Made by a program: the position numbers and the translations under genes. A DNA stretch of 46,473 bases from Candidatus Woesearchaeota archaeon (GTDB lineage: Archaea > Nanobdellota > Nanobdellia > Woesearchaeales > JAGVYF01), in NCBI GenBank assembly GCA_016211195.1, contig JACQSS010000006.1, positions 1 to 46,473 of the forward strand, in the 5' to 3' direction. Shown here piece after piece: positions 1-8,311 of this stretch; the first letter of the stretch is position 1, and each line of letters starts with the position of its first letter. The notes beneath the pieces were generated by a model. It saw only the letters and a list, made by a program, of their open reading frames with translations, was not told the DNA's origin and ran no database searches.

Positions 1-24
1 GAATTAAAGAAAATATTTATAGAA

Positions 25-1083
25 TTGGCTCTGCCATCATCGATTATGGATGCAGACATCAATTTGCGGTGCGGCTCATTAGGGAAGTTACCTGTGCTCA
101 GGACGATGCTCCGCGATGCCCTTAACGCAGTCGATCCGCATAGCCTCCTGACGTATGAAGCTGCTGCCGGACTGCCTGCTTTGCGCCGGGCAGTAGCACA
201 TCTGCATGGTGCCGCTGAAGAGAATGTTCTTATAACCTCCTCTGGACAGCAGGCACTGCAGCTTATCCTTGCAGACAGAAAGTCCATCATGATGCAGCAG
301 CCGGCTTATTTTGGCGCTATCCGGTTGGGGAAGCAGAAAAAAAGCATTTGTTTTCATACTCTCGATGAGCTCAAAGAAAAGCTGCAGGAAACCAATCACC
401 CCGTGATATACCTTACATCCAATTTCCACAATCCAACTGGGGAGACGCTCACGTCGCAGGAAAAGCGAGCTATTGCACAGGAAGTGGTAAGACGGAACGG
501 ATTGGTCATCGAAGACAATCCATATGACCAGATCTATTTCACGGACAAGAAACCAGACACGATTTATCAGTATGCGCCGACACATACCATCTACATCAGT
601 AGTTTCTCAAAAATGCTCGCACCAGGGCTCAGGGTGGGTTATATGCTTGCAACCCCAGCACATATTGAACGGATAAAAACCCAGAAGATAACAAATGATC
701 TTTTCACATCAACTCTGAGCCAACACATCTGCCTCTATGCGATGCAACGACCAGCATATCTGACACAGGCAAGGAAAGAATACAGGAAAAGAAGAGATCA
801 TGCACTCGCAGCATTGAACTACTACTTCAAAAACAAAAGAAGCATCTCATGGGCAATCCCCAAGGGGGGCATTTTCATTCAACTGCAGACCCCCATGATG
901 AAGGAATTTGTCCGTGCTGCGCAGGACAATCACGTAATCATGGATGATGACAGGTATTGGTATTGTGACGGGAAGAGCCGGAACCGCACACGGTTGAACT
1001 TTGTACAGCATGACAGAACTGTTCTCTCTGAAGCTATCAGAAGGCTTTCCGTGGCATATGATAAATGTCTGGAGACGAGATAA
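25..1083 (+). CDS. PLP-dependent aminotransferase, class I/II fold
   Basis: Fold-type I landmarks: 'TSNFHNPTGETLT', 'EDNPYDQIYF', and 'SSFSKMLAPGLRVGYM' containing the PLP lysine. ORF begins at TTG 25; ATG at 46 is an alternative start. Confidence 0.9.
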   Translation: MALPSSIMDADINLRCGSLGKLPVLRTMLRDALNAVDPHSLLTYEAAAGLPALRRAVAHLHGAAEENVLITSSGQQALQLILADRKSIMMQQPAYFGAIRLGKQKKSICFHTLDELKEKLQETNHPVIYLTSNFHNPTGETLTSQEKRAIAQEVVRRNGLVIEDNPYDQIYFTDKKPDTIYQYAPTHTIYISSFSKMLAPGLRVGYMLATPAHIERIKTQKITNDLFTSTLSQHICLYAMQRPAYLTQARKEYRKRRDHALAALNYYFKNKRSISWAIPKGGIFIQLQTPMMKEFVRAAQDNHVIMDDDRYWYCDGKSRNRTRLNFVQHDRTVLSEAIRRLSVAYDKCLETR

Positions 1084-1663
1084 TATGACTTATGCATTAC
1101 TGACACCAACACCGAAACAGTGGCTGGACAAGTGCAATATTCCGGATTACGCAAGGCGGCAAGCTGAATCGTGCTTATACCTGGAAAAGCTCTTTGCGCG
1201 GATTGAAAAAGAGCACCAGGAATTACATGACCTCTTTACATATTTGCTTAATGTTCACAAACGGCAGTATGATGACCTTGCTCAAGCGATTGATGTGACG
1301 TATCCGGAAAACAGGCGGTCATTCTACTTCGAGCAACTGTACGCTGCAGCAGGCATTGCATTGGATGGCATTAGTTATATCAGTGACGATATTCTCAGCA
1401 TTCTTGCGATTCAAGCTGTTTCCTATTTACGTGGACATGATCGGTACCGGTTGCTGAAAGAAGACGCCTCGGTGCAAAACACACCCTATCGGTGGATTTG
1501 GAACTGCTTTTATCAGGATGCTGGAAAGAATGCTGAGATGGTGTTTGAGACCATCAGGCGCCTGTACGGACCGACCGGCGATCAACGTATTCATGAGATC
1601 ATAGCGTATGAGGATATGGTCATTCATCGCATCTGGAGGAAACATCATGTCATCGGTCCATGA
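1084..1663 (+). CDS. Hypothetical, predicted largely helical protein
   Basis: ORF in the track starts at 1001, but ATG 1084 directly follows the aminotransferase stop; the ORF end overlaps the start of the next gene. No family recognised. Confidence 0.7.
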
Positions 1664-3629
1664 AGTCCTCATCACGAGCGGTGGCATTATCTCAAAGATT
1701 GACGATGTTCGCTCTCTCGGGAATATGAGCAAGGGCACAACCGGTGCACTCATTGCAGAGGGTTTCCTCACGAGAGGAATCATCGTACATTATGTCTGTG
1801 GGAAGAATACAGAAATGCCATTCAGAAAAGCCCTTGCTCTTGACCCCACCCAGCCAATTGATGACCTGATTAAAAAAGTACGTGACGCCCATGCACAATA
1901 CAACCAATTAAGCCATCTCCTGCATGTGCACATTACTGAGACTTTTAATGAGTATCTGAGTACGGTACAGCGCATACTTCTCACCCGACCAATTGACGCA
2001 GCAATCATGGCAGCAGCTGTTCCGGATTACAGCGTACCAGCATCTCCGGGCAAAATCAGTTCTGACTGTGAAACACTGACCATCCATTGTACAAGGAATC
2101 CAAAAGTTATCTCGCTTATCAAGCAATGGTGTCCCGGGGTTTTCCTTGTGGGCTTCAAACTCCTTGCGGACGCAGAACCTCAGACATTGATTGAAACCGC
2201 ATATCAGCAGGGCATAAAAAATAATGCAAATCTGACTGTAGCAAACACGATCTACCGGGGCGACTTCGGGCAACGTACCACCTATATCATTACACCCGAA
2301 AAAGGTATCACTCCGGTTTCAACGGGAGACATCGCAACAAAACTGACTGAAATGATCTGCCAGCGCGTGTCACAGCGACATTATGCGACGGAATTGACAA
2401 TTGACAAGAAATATCAGTCCACATATTCTGAGGACATCACAAGTTTCAGACAGATAGTGCAAAAGTTTTGGAGACTGAACCTGTTCGAGCCATACGCAGA
2501 AGCAGATGATATGCATTTCGGTTTTGTTGCCATGCGCCTGAAAGAAGGCTTTCTCATCACTGCGAGAGGCAGCAGTAAGAAAGATTTGCCACCGGAGGAC
2601 ATCGTCCGGGTGCGTGGTGTTGACTTTGACCGGCGTGTTGTTCATGTCATATCCGAAGGCAAAAAGGCCTCACTGAATGCGAACGTGGCTGCAATTATTT
2701 TTGCGCAACGGCCGGAGGTCTCCATCATTCTGCACGCGCACATCTTTCCCGGTACTGACAACAAGACAACTGTCGACTATGCACCGGGCACTGAAGAGGA
2801 TATGAGCGAGGTTATGAGTCATCTTCGCGACAAAAACATTGTGGAGGTAGTGAATCATGGGATGATTGCACTGGGAAAAACATCTGAAGATATTATTCAG
2901 CTGCTTGGAGAAGAACACGTGTATAAGCAATGCCCTCTGTGGTACGATGCGGTGTACAACAGGTTCCACCAGTCATCAGACTTTCTTGGGCTGGTCATGC
3001 AAACGGTCAGGAAGGAGGAAGCAATCCTTGATGTCGCTGCAGGTACAGGAGAAGTAACTGCCCATCTGGTGAACAATGGGTATACAACCATAGCCATGGC
3101 AGATAAGCGCTCCAGCATGCTTGCCATTGCACAGCAGAAAGCTCCCGGAAGTCAAGTCTATGAAGCTGACATGACAACCATGAGGCTTGGCAGAAGATTC
3201 AACACAATTGCCATTAGGCAGGCAATCAATTATGCCATGGATTATGCCGGGCTTGTGCAGACCTTCAGGACAATGCACACACATTTACGCCAGAATGGCA
3301 GGCTGATCTTTAACGCGCCGAATGCAGTGGCTGCAGAGTTCAGTGAAAAAATGTTTACCTACGAGATAAATGATTATGTGCTTCATGTGCGCGAAATGAA
3401 TACTGTTGAGAATGGCGTCGTGACGCATACACAGTTGTGCAGGGCAATAAAAAAAGATGGAACCGCCATAGAAAAGATATATGATCTGAATAGGTTTGGC
3501 CTGTTTAGCAAGGCTGACTTTGAAAAAGCATTGCATGAGGCCGGCTTCAGAACTGTTTCTTTCTTCGGAAAAGGGCTGAATACATACACGCCAGAATCAA
3601 AAAGTCTTTATTGTGTCGCGAGGAAGTAG
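1647..3629 (+). CDS. Three-domain fusion: CoaB-like (phosphopantothenoylcysteine synthetase-like), class II aldolase/adducin-like, SAM-dependent methyltransferase
   Basis: N-term 'VLITSGGIISKIDDVRSLGNMSKGTTG...AAIMAAAVPDYSV...GKIS...NPKVISLIK...VGFKLL...ANLTVANT' (CoaB-like). Middle 'LNANVAAIIFAQRPEVSIILHAHIFPG...VEVVNHGMIALGKT' (class II aldolase). C-term 'EEAILDVAAGTGEVTAHLVNNGY...MADKRSSML' (methyltransferase). Confidence 0.88.
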   Translation: MSSVHEVLITSGGIISKIDDVRSLGNMSKGTTGALIAEGFLTRGIIVHYVCGKNTEMPFRKALALDPTQPIDDLIKKVRDAHAQYNQLSHLLHVHITETFNEYLSTVQRILLTRPIDAAIMAAAVPDYSVPASPGKISSDCETLTIHCTRNPKVISLIKQWCPGVFLVGFKLLADAEPQTLIETAYQQGIKNNANLTVANTIYRGDFGQRTTYIITPEKGITPVSTGDIATKLTEMICQRVSQRHYATELTIDKKYQSTYSEDITSFRQIVQKFWRLNLFEPYAEADDMHFGFVAMRLKEGFLITARGSSKKDLPPEDIVRVRGVDFDRRVVHVISEGKKASLNANVAAIIFAQRPEVSIILHAHIFPGTDNKTTVDYAPGTEEDMSEVMSHLRDKNIVEVVNHGMIALGKTSEDIIQLLGEEHVYKQCPLWYDAVYNRFHQSSDFLGLVMQTVRKEEAILDVAAGTGEVTAHLVNNGYTTIAMADKRSSMLAIAQQKAPGSQVYEADMTTMRLGRRFNTIAIRQAINYAMDYAGLVQTFRTMHTHLRQNGRLIFNAPNAVAAEFSEKMFTYEINDYVLHVREMNTVENGVVTHTQLCRAIKKDGTAIEKIYDLNRFGLFSKADFEKALHEAGFRTVSFFGKGLNTYTPESKSLYCVARK

Positions 3630-3679
3630 TCAACAACCTATAAATACAAAGTTCTGCTAGCAAGCACGAGGCGAGAACC

Positions 3680-4435
3680 ATGAATGCTGCAAAAAAGGGA
3701 TTATTGTATGTCTTACTCGCGGGAACGCTGGGATCTGCCCAACCGCTGGCAGCCGAAGCATTGCCCGACAAAATCGAGAACTTGCGCAGGGTTACAGTGA
3801 CGGGGTCAGCACAGGTCGAGATCATGCCTGACGAAGCATCGGTCAGACTAAGTGTCAAGACAGAGAAGAAGGACTTACGGGAGGCACAGACAGAGAATGC
3901 CACTCTCGCAACACGCGTCACGCAGGAATTACGCGCTATCGGTGTGGGCGATATACAGACAGTGCATTATTCCCTTGATAAAATGGGTTACTGGGATTCA
4001 AAAACAAACGCGTTTATACAGACCGGTTATCAGGTGCAGAATACTCTCAAAGTCACGACGACAAAATTGGACACGGTCGGATATATTATTGATACGGCCG
4101 TCAAGGCTGGCTCAAATGACATTGATGGCATCGCTTTCGACCTGACGCGTGAGGCCAAGGCAAAGCTGCAATACCAACTGCTTACTGATGCGTGCAGGAA
4201 CGCCCGCGACAAGGCCACGTTGCTTGCCGAAGGAGTTGGTGGCGCTGTCGGAAAAGCCATCACTGTGCAAGAAACAAATTATGATTATGTCCGGCCTCAA
4301 TATGGAATAGCCAAGGCAGCCCGAGACAGTACACCAGTTCAACCGCGTCAGCTTACGGTGAGTGCGCAAGTGCAGGTCCTGTTTGAGATAGATTATGGTC
4401 CGACATGGGCGCTTCCGCCACCCGAGAAAAAATAA
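3680..4435 (+). CDS. SIMPL/DUF541 domain protein with signal peptide
   Basis: Signal peptide MNAAKKGLLYVLLAGTLGSAQPLAAEA, then 'RRVTVTGSAQVEIMPDEASVRLSVKTEKKDLREAQ...ATRVTQELRAIGVGDIQTVHYSLDK'. Confidence 0.85.
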   Translation: MNAAKKGLLYVLLAGTLGSAQPLAAEALPDKIENLRRVTVTGSAQVEIMPDEASVRLSVKTEKKDLREAQTENATLATRVTQELRAIGVGDIQTVHYSLDKMGYWDSKTNAFIQTGYQVQNTLKVTTTKLDTVGYIIDTAVKAGSNDIDGIAFDLTREAKAKLQYQLLTDACRNARDKATLLAEGVGGAVGKAITVQETNYDYVRPQYGIAKAARDSTPVQPRQLTVSAQVQVLFEIDYGPTWALPPPEKK

Positions 4436-4438
4436 GAG

Positions 4439-6331
4439 TTATCTCAGCCGTATCGTGTCCAGATTGCGAGGCGCAGCAGTCTCTATCTTGAACTGCTTAT
4501 GGATTCCGGAAGCGAGGTCAATGCATCGTGACGATTCACCATGGTTGACAATCACTTTCTTTGGCCGTGGAGAGCAGCGATTGACAAAATTGAACAACTC
4601 GCGCCGGTCTGCGTGTGCGGAAATCTCCAAAGCGCGATGAACCTCAAGCTTGAGTTCAACGACTTCCTTTTTTGGACCAACTGGGAAGACAACTTCACGC
4701 AAACCTGCTTTAATGCGCTGTCCCAGTGTTCCTTCTGCCTGATAGCAGGTGAAGACCATTGCATTATGAGGATTATCACCGAGCTGCCGTAGGTATTCCA
4801 TGATAGGGCCACCCTCCAGCATCCCGCTCGTTGCAAGGATAATGCATGAGCCAGTTTCTTCAATGACTTTCTGGCGCTCCTTTGCAGAGCCGATACGGTG
4901 GAAGATCTCAGAGAGGAACGGATTATTGTCCTTATGGAAAATCTGCTTCCGGATAGCGACGTTGAGAAACTCCGGATATGCTGTATGAATAGCTGCAATA
5001 TCCCACAACATGCCATCAATATAAACAGGCACTTTATCAAGCTGGCCAGTCCTGACAAGGGTTTCAATAAGAATCATAATCTCCTGTGCTCTGCCTGATG
5101 CCAGTGCGGGGATAAGGAGTTTTCCGCCGCGTTCAAACGTGGTCTTGATAATCGTCCTCAGATGCTCATCGCTGTCCCGCATTGGTGCAAGGAAGCAGTC
5201 CTTGCCCCCATAGGTTGACTCAATTAACACAGTTTCAAGGCGCGGGAAACGCGTTATGCATCCATCGAGAAGCCTGGTCCTGTTGAATTTCATATCCCCT
5301 GTATACATCATGTTGTGGAGACCATTGCCAATGTGCATATGCGCCATAGACGACCCAAGGATATGCCCAGAGTTATAGAATGTCAACCGGACATCGGGGG
5401 TGATATCAGTCACCTCACCCCAATCAAGGCAGATGGTCTGCTTCACCATGTTTTTAATTTCCTCAGAGGTATACAAAGGTTCCTTACCTTCATTCTTCAT
5501 CATCTTGACATAATCCAGGAGGATGAGTGCAGCGACATCCCGTGTGGGAGCTGTCATGTAGATCGGGCCTTTGTATCCCATCTTGATGAGATATGGAATC
5601 ATCCCCGTGTGGTCGAAATGTGCATGGGTGATAATGACTGCATCAACCTGATTCAGATCAAACTCAGGCGCCTCAAAGAAAGGGAATGCGTCCTTTTCTG
5701 ATGAGACATTAATACCGCAATCCATGAGGATCCGGGATTCGGATGTCTGGAGGAAAAGGCATGACCTGCCGACTTCACGACCCGAGCCAAGATACGAAAT
5801 GCGTATCCATTCATTCTTTTTCTCACGCATCCACCCATCATAAATGCGATGGCCAACCCGATCGAGGAACCGCCTACGCTCATCGCTGTTCTGATAGAGT
5901 ACTGCACGGATGTTCTCAATCAGTTGCGACCTGATGGGGGGTGTGCGTTTGATGATAGGGACCCAGAATGTCTTTGCCTTGATCTCTTGCAGGACAGACC
6001 CCATCTTCCCGATTGCAAGGCCCGGCTTTTCTGCGTGGATAATGACACGTGACCGCTTGCTGTCAAAGATAATATCTGAAACGCCGGCTTCAGCGGGGAT
6101 TGTTTCGCGAATGAGGATCTCTGCTTTCTCCGGATCGATGGTCAACGCAGCATCTGCACGCACTTCAATGCGTTTTTTCATTTGCTCGACCACTGCACGG
6201 ATAGTCCCTTGATTATCAAGGAAGTAGTCCCTGTCTTTAGTGTAGAGGACTATGTTTGCTGCTTCAAAGGCCGTATCGGATATTTTTCCGTCCGGCAACA
6301 GCTTCAGTATTTCTTTTAAGATGTCTGCCAT
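4439..6331 (-). CDS. KH / metallo-beta-lactamase / beta-CASP ribonuclease, archaeal CPSF1-like transcription termination factor (FttA/aCPSF1)
   Basis: N-terminal KH-like region, MBL motif 'HAHFDHTGMIPYL', beta-CASP features 'ESTYGGKD', 'ASGRAQEIMILIETL', 'ATSGMLEGGPIMEYLRQLG', 'SAHADRREL'. Confidence 0.95.
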   Translation of the reverse strand: MADILKEILKLLPDGKISDTAFEAANIVLYTKDRDYFLDNQGTIRAVVEQMKKRIEVRADAALTIDPEKAEILIRETIPAEAGVSDIIFDSKRSRVIIHAEKPGLAIGKMGSVLQEIKAKTFWVPIIKRTPPIRSQLIENIRAVLYQNSDERRRFLDRVGHRIYDGWMREKKNEWIRISYLGSGREVGRSCLFLQTSESRILMDCGINVSSEKDAFPFFEAPEFDLNQVDAVIITHAHFDHTGMIPYLIKMGYKGPIYMTAPTRDVAALILLDYVKMMKNEGKEPLYTSEEIKNMVKQTICLDWGEVTDITPDVRLTFYNSGHILGSSMAHMHIGNGLHNMMYTGDMKFNRTRLLDGCITRFPRLETVLIESTYGGKDCFLAPMRDSDEHLRTIIKTTFERGGKLLIPALASGRAQEIMILIETLVRTGQLDKVPVYIDGMLWDIAAIHTAYPEFLNVAIRKQIFHKDNNPFLSEIFHRIGSAKERQKVIEETGSCIILATSGMLEGGPIMEYLRQLGDNPHNAMVFTCYQAEGTLGQRIKAGLREVVFPVGPKKEVVELKLEVHRALEISAHADRRELFNFVNRCSPRPKKVIVNHGESSRCIDLASGIHKQFKIETAAPRNLDTIRLR

Positions 6332-6357
6332 CGGAATAAGAAATGCACAAAAAAAAC

Positions 6358-6996
6358 TTACGCTTCGATATTGGTTTCCAGCCGACGTGGCGGCTGTCGC
6401 TCAATTCCCCGTGGGGTGATCAGCACGACATCAATCCCGTTACCCGAGGCGATGTCCCGTTGCAATGCTGTATTCACTGCACGGACCGCAAGCTTGTGCG
6501 CTTCTGCAAGTGTCATCTCTTTTTTGTAATGGCTCTCAAGGGCACCGAGAGCAAAAACACTTCCGGACCCTGAGGACACGTAATCATCAATCTTTGTCAA
6601 TGATCCATCTGGGAAGAGATCATACAGATGCAATCCATCTTGATCATATCCACCAATGATGAACTGTGAGATACCAGGGATTAAGGAAAATTTCCTGATG
6701 TTCCCATAGACCATATCTGACAGGAGGTTTGCCGCCTCGCGCACTGTAACGCCTCTGTTGGTCCTATATCTCTTGAGGTTCAGTTCTGCCTTCAGCAGCT
6801 TAATAAGCAATTGGATATCTGAGACGGTGCCTGCGATGGTGACTGCGAGATTATCCGTCACCTGATGGATTTTCTGGGCATATTTATCAACAATCATATA
6901 GCCCGCAGTGGCGCGTGTGTCTGCAGCAAGGACAACGCCTTCCTTGCAGAGAATACCCACCGTTGTCGTACCTGTTTTCACAGTGTCTTCGCTCAT
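6358..6996 (-). CDS. psmB: Proteasome beta subunit
   Basis: Short propeptide MSEDTVKTG before catalytic TTTVGI; 'GVVLAADTRATAGYMIVDKYAQKIHQVTDNLAVTIAGTVSD' and 'SGSGSVFALGALE'. Confidence 0.95.
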   Translation of the reverse strand: MSEDTVKTGTTTVGILCKEGVVLAADTRATAGYMIVDKYAQKIHQVTDNLAVTIAGTVSDIQLLIKLLKAELNLKRYRTNRGVTVREAANLLSDMVYGNIRKFSLIPGISQFIIGGYDQDGLHLYDLFPDGSLTKIDDYVSSGSGSVFALGALESHYKKEMTLAEAHKLAVRAVNTALQRDIASGNGIDVVLITPRGIERQPPRRLETNIEA

Positions 6997-7081
6997 AAGT
7001 TATGTACCCCAGAACTCTTATTTCCTTCTAGAGAAGGATGGAATATATAAATGTTTCTTTTTTGTGAGAGTAAGGAGAGCA

Positions 7082-8311
7082 CTATCCAACAGCACCCCGC
7101 ACGCGCATCCGGGCCATTGCATGGGCAGCTGCATCCTTTACTGCAGAGGAGGCAGACTCATCTTTGACAATGGCTGAAAGCGTCTCATATGCAAGCCTGT
7201 CACCAAGCTCACCCAACACGTTGATGGCCACAAGGTCATGGTCCTGATATGCGAAACGAAGCAGCTCCTTGACCACCACCGGAGACTGGACGCCGACAGC
7301 AAGAAGCAGCTCACGGGCAGGCTGCGCAGGGTCCTGCAACAGGGGATTCCGTACACCCAACATAGCAGCCACTGCGGCTTCGGGATTATTCTTTGCCAGC
7401 AACGCCACCGCACGTGCTTTTTCCGGGTGAATCAGCAAAATACCCGTCACGCGGTTGAGGATTGGTTCTGAAGGTTCAATGCGCAACCAGATTTCATCTG
7501 CATACGGACCAAGATTCGGATCAGTCAGGATATCCAGCAGCCGAGGTATTGTATCTAGAGGGTCAACTGGAGCAAGACGAGCAAGAACATCGACAACCGG
7601 TTCCTTATCCGGCGCCTCTTTCAGGGTGGCGATCAGTGAAGGAAACATTGCCCTCGTTGTCGAGCTACTCAACAACCCTATCTCTACGAGGGATTCTGCG
7701 ACACTAGACCGGACACCTTTATTACTGTCTTTCAAGGCAGTTATGAGTTTCGTGACAGCCACCCCGGGAGTCACAGCGCCAAAGAATTCCCGCACACGGG
7801 TTACAAATTTTTCAACTTCGGGATACCGACCGGGGCCTGTGACAGTCATCAGCGAATCACGATACTCCCGGCCAATAAGCCGCAAAGAATCCGCGGCTGC
7901 TGCACGGATATCAGGCAACTCATGATCCAATCCTTTGACAAGATCTGACAAGCTGTCTGCTTTTACCTCGATTTCAAGGTCAACCTGAGGCACGATAAGA
8001 GAGACTTGTTTAAAGAGATGGTATTGATCCTTTGCCCAAGGAATCAGCTCGTTCAATGGTTCTTCCCTGATTGCATCAATATAGCGTGAAGCCACGTCTT
8101 TACCAAAGGATTCCAGTTCAGGCTTCGCAGCCCGCAAAAACCGGGCTTGCTCAGAGTTGTATAATGCAAATAACTCATCTGATGTCTTTGTATCCAATTC
8201 TTCACGTCCAAATCCAAGACCCACAAGGTCATCCTTTATCTTCTGATCATTGCATGCAGCCCATGTGACCTGTGCTGCGAGCAGAAAGATGATAACCATT
8301 GCAATTTTCAT
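7082..8311 (-). CDS. Secreted HEAT-repeat protein
   Basis: Signal peptide MKIAMVIIFLLAAQVTWAA; repeated HEAT-like segments ('LVKGLDHELPDIRAAAADSLRLIG', 'LITALKDSNKGVRSSVAESLVEIG', 'NVLGELGDRLAYETLSAIVKDE'). N-term resembles that of the upstream kinase-like gene. Confidence 0.8.
   Translation of the reverse strand: MKIAMVIIFLLAAQVTWAACNDQKIKDDLVGLGFGREELDTKTSDELFALYNSEQARFLRAAKPELESFGKDVASRYIDAIREEPLNELIPWAKDQYHLFKQVSLIVPQVDLEIEVKADSLSDLVKGLDHELPDIRAAAADSLRLIGREYRDSLMTVTGPGRYPEVEKFVTRVREFFGAVTPGVAVTKLITALKDSNKGVRSSVAESLVEIGLLSSSTTRAMFPSLIATLKEAPDKEPVVDVLARLAPVDPLDTIPRLLDILTDPNLGPYADEIWLRIEPSEPILNRVTGILLIHPEKARAVALLAKNNPEAAVAAMLGVRNPLLQDPAQPARELLLAVGVQSPVVVKELLRFAYQDHDLVAINVLGELGDRLAYETLSAIVKDESASSAVKDAAAHAMARMRVRGAVG

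Noticed and set aside
4439-6996. FttA-proteasome beta adjacency as a novel system
   Set aside because: Both are core archaeal genes; treated as ordinary housekeeping neighbours.
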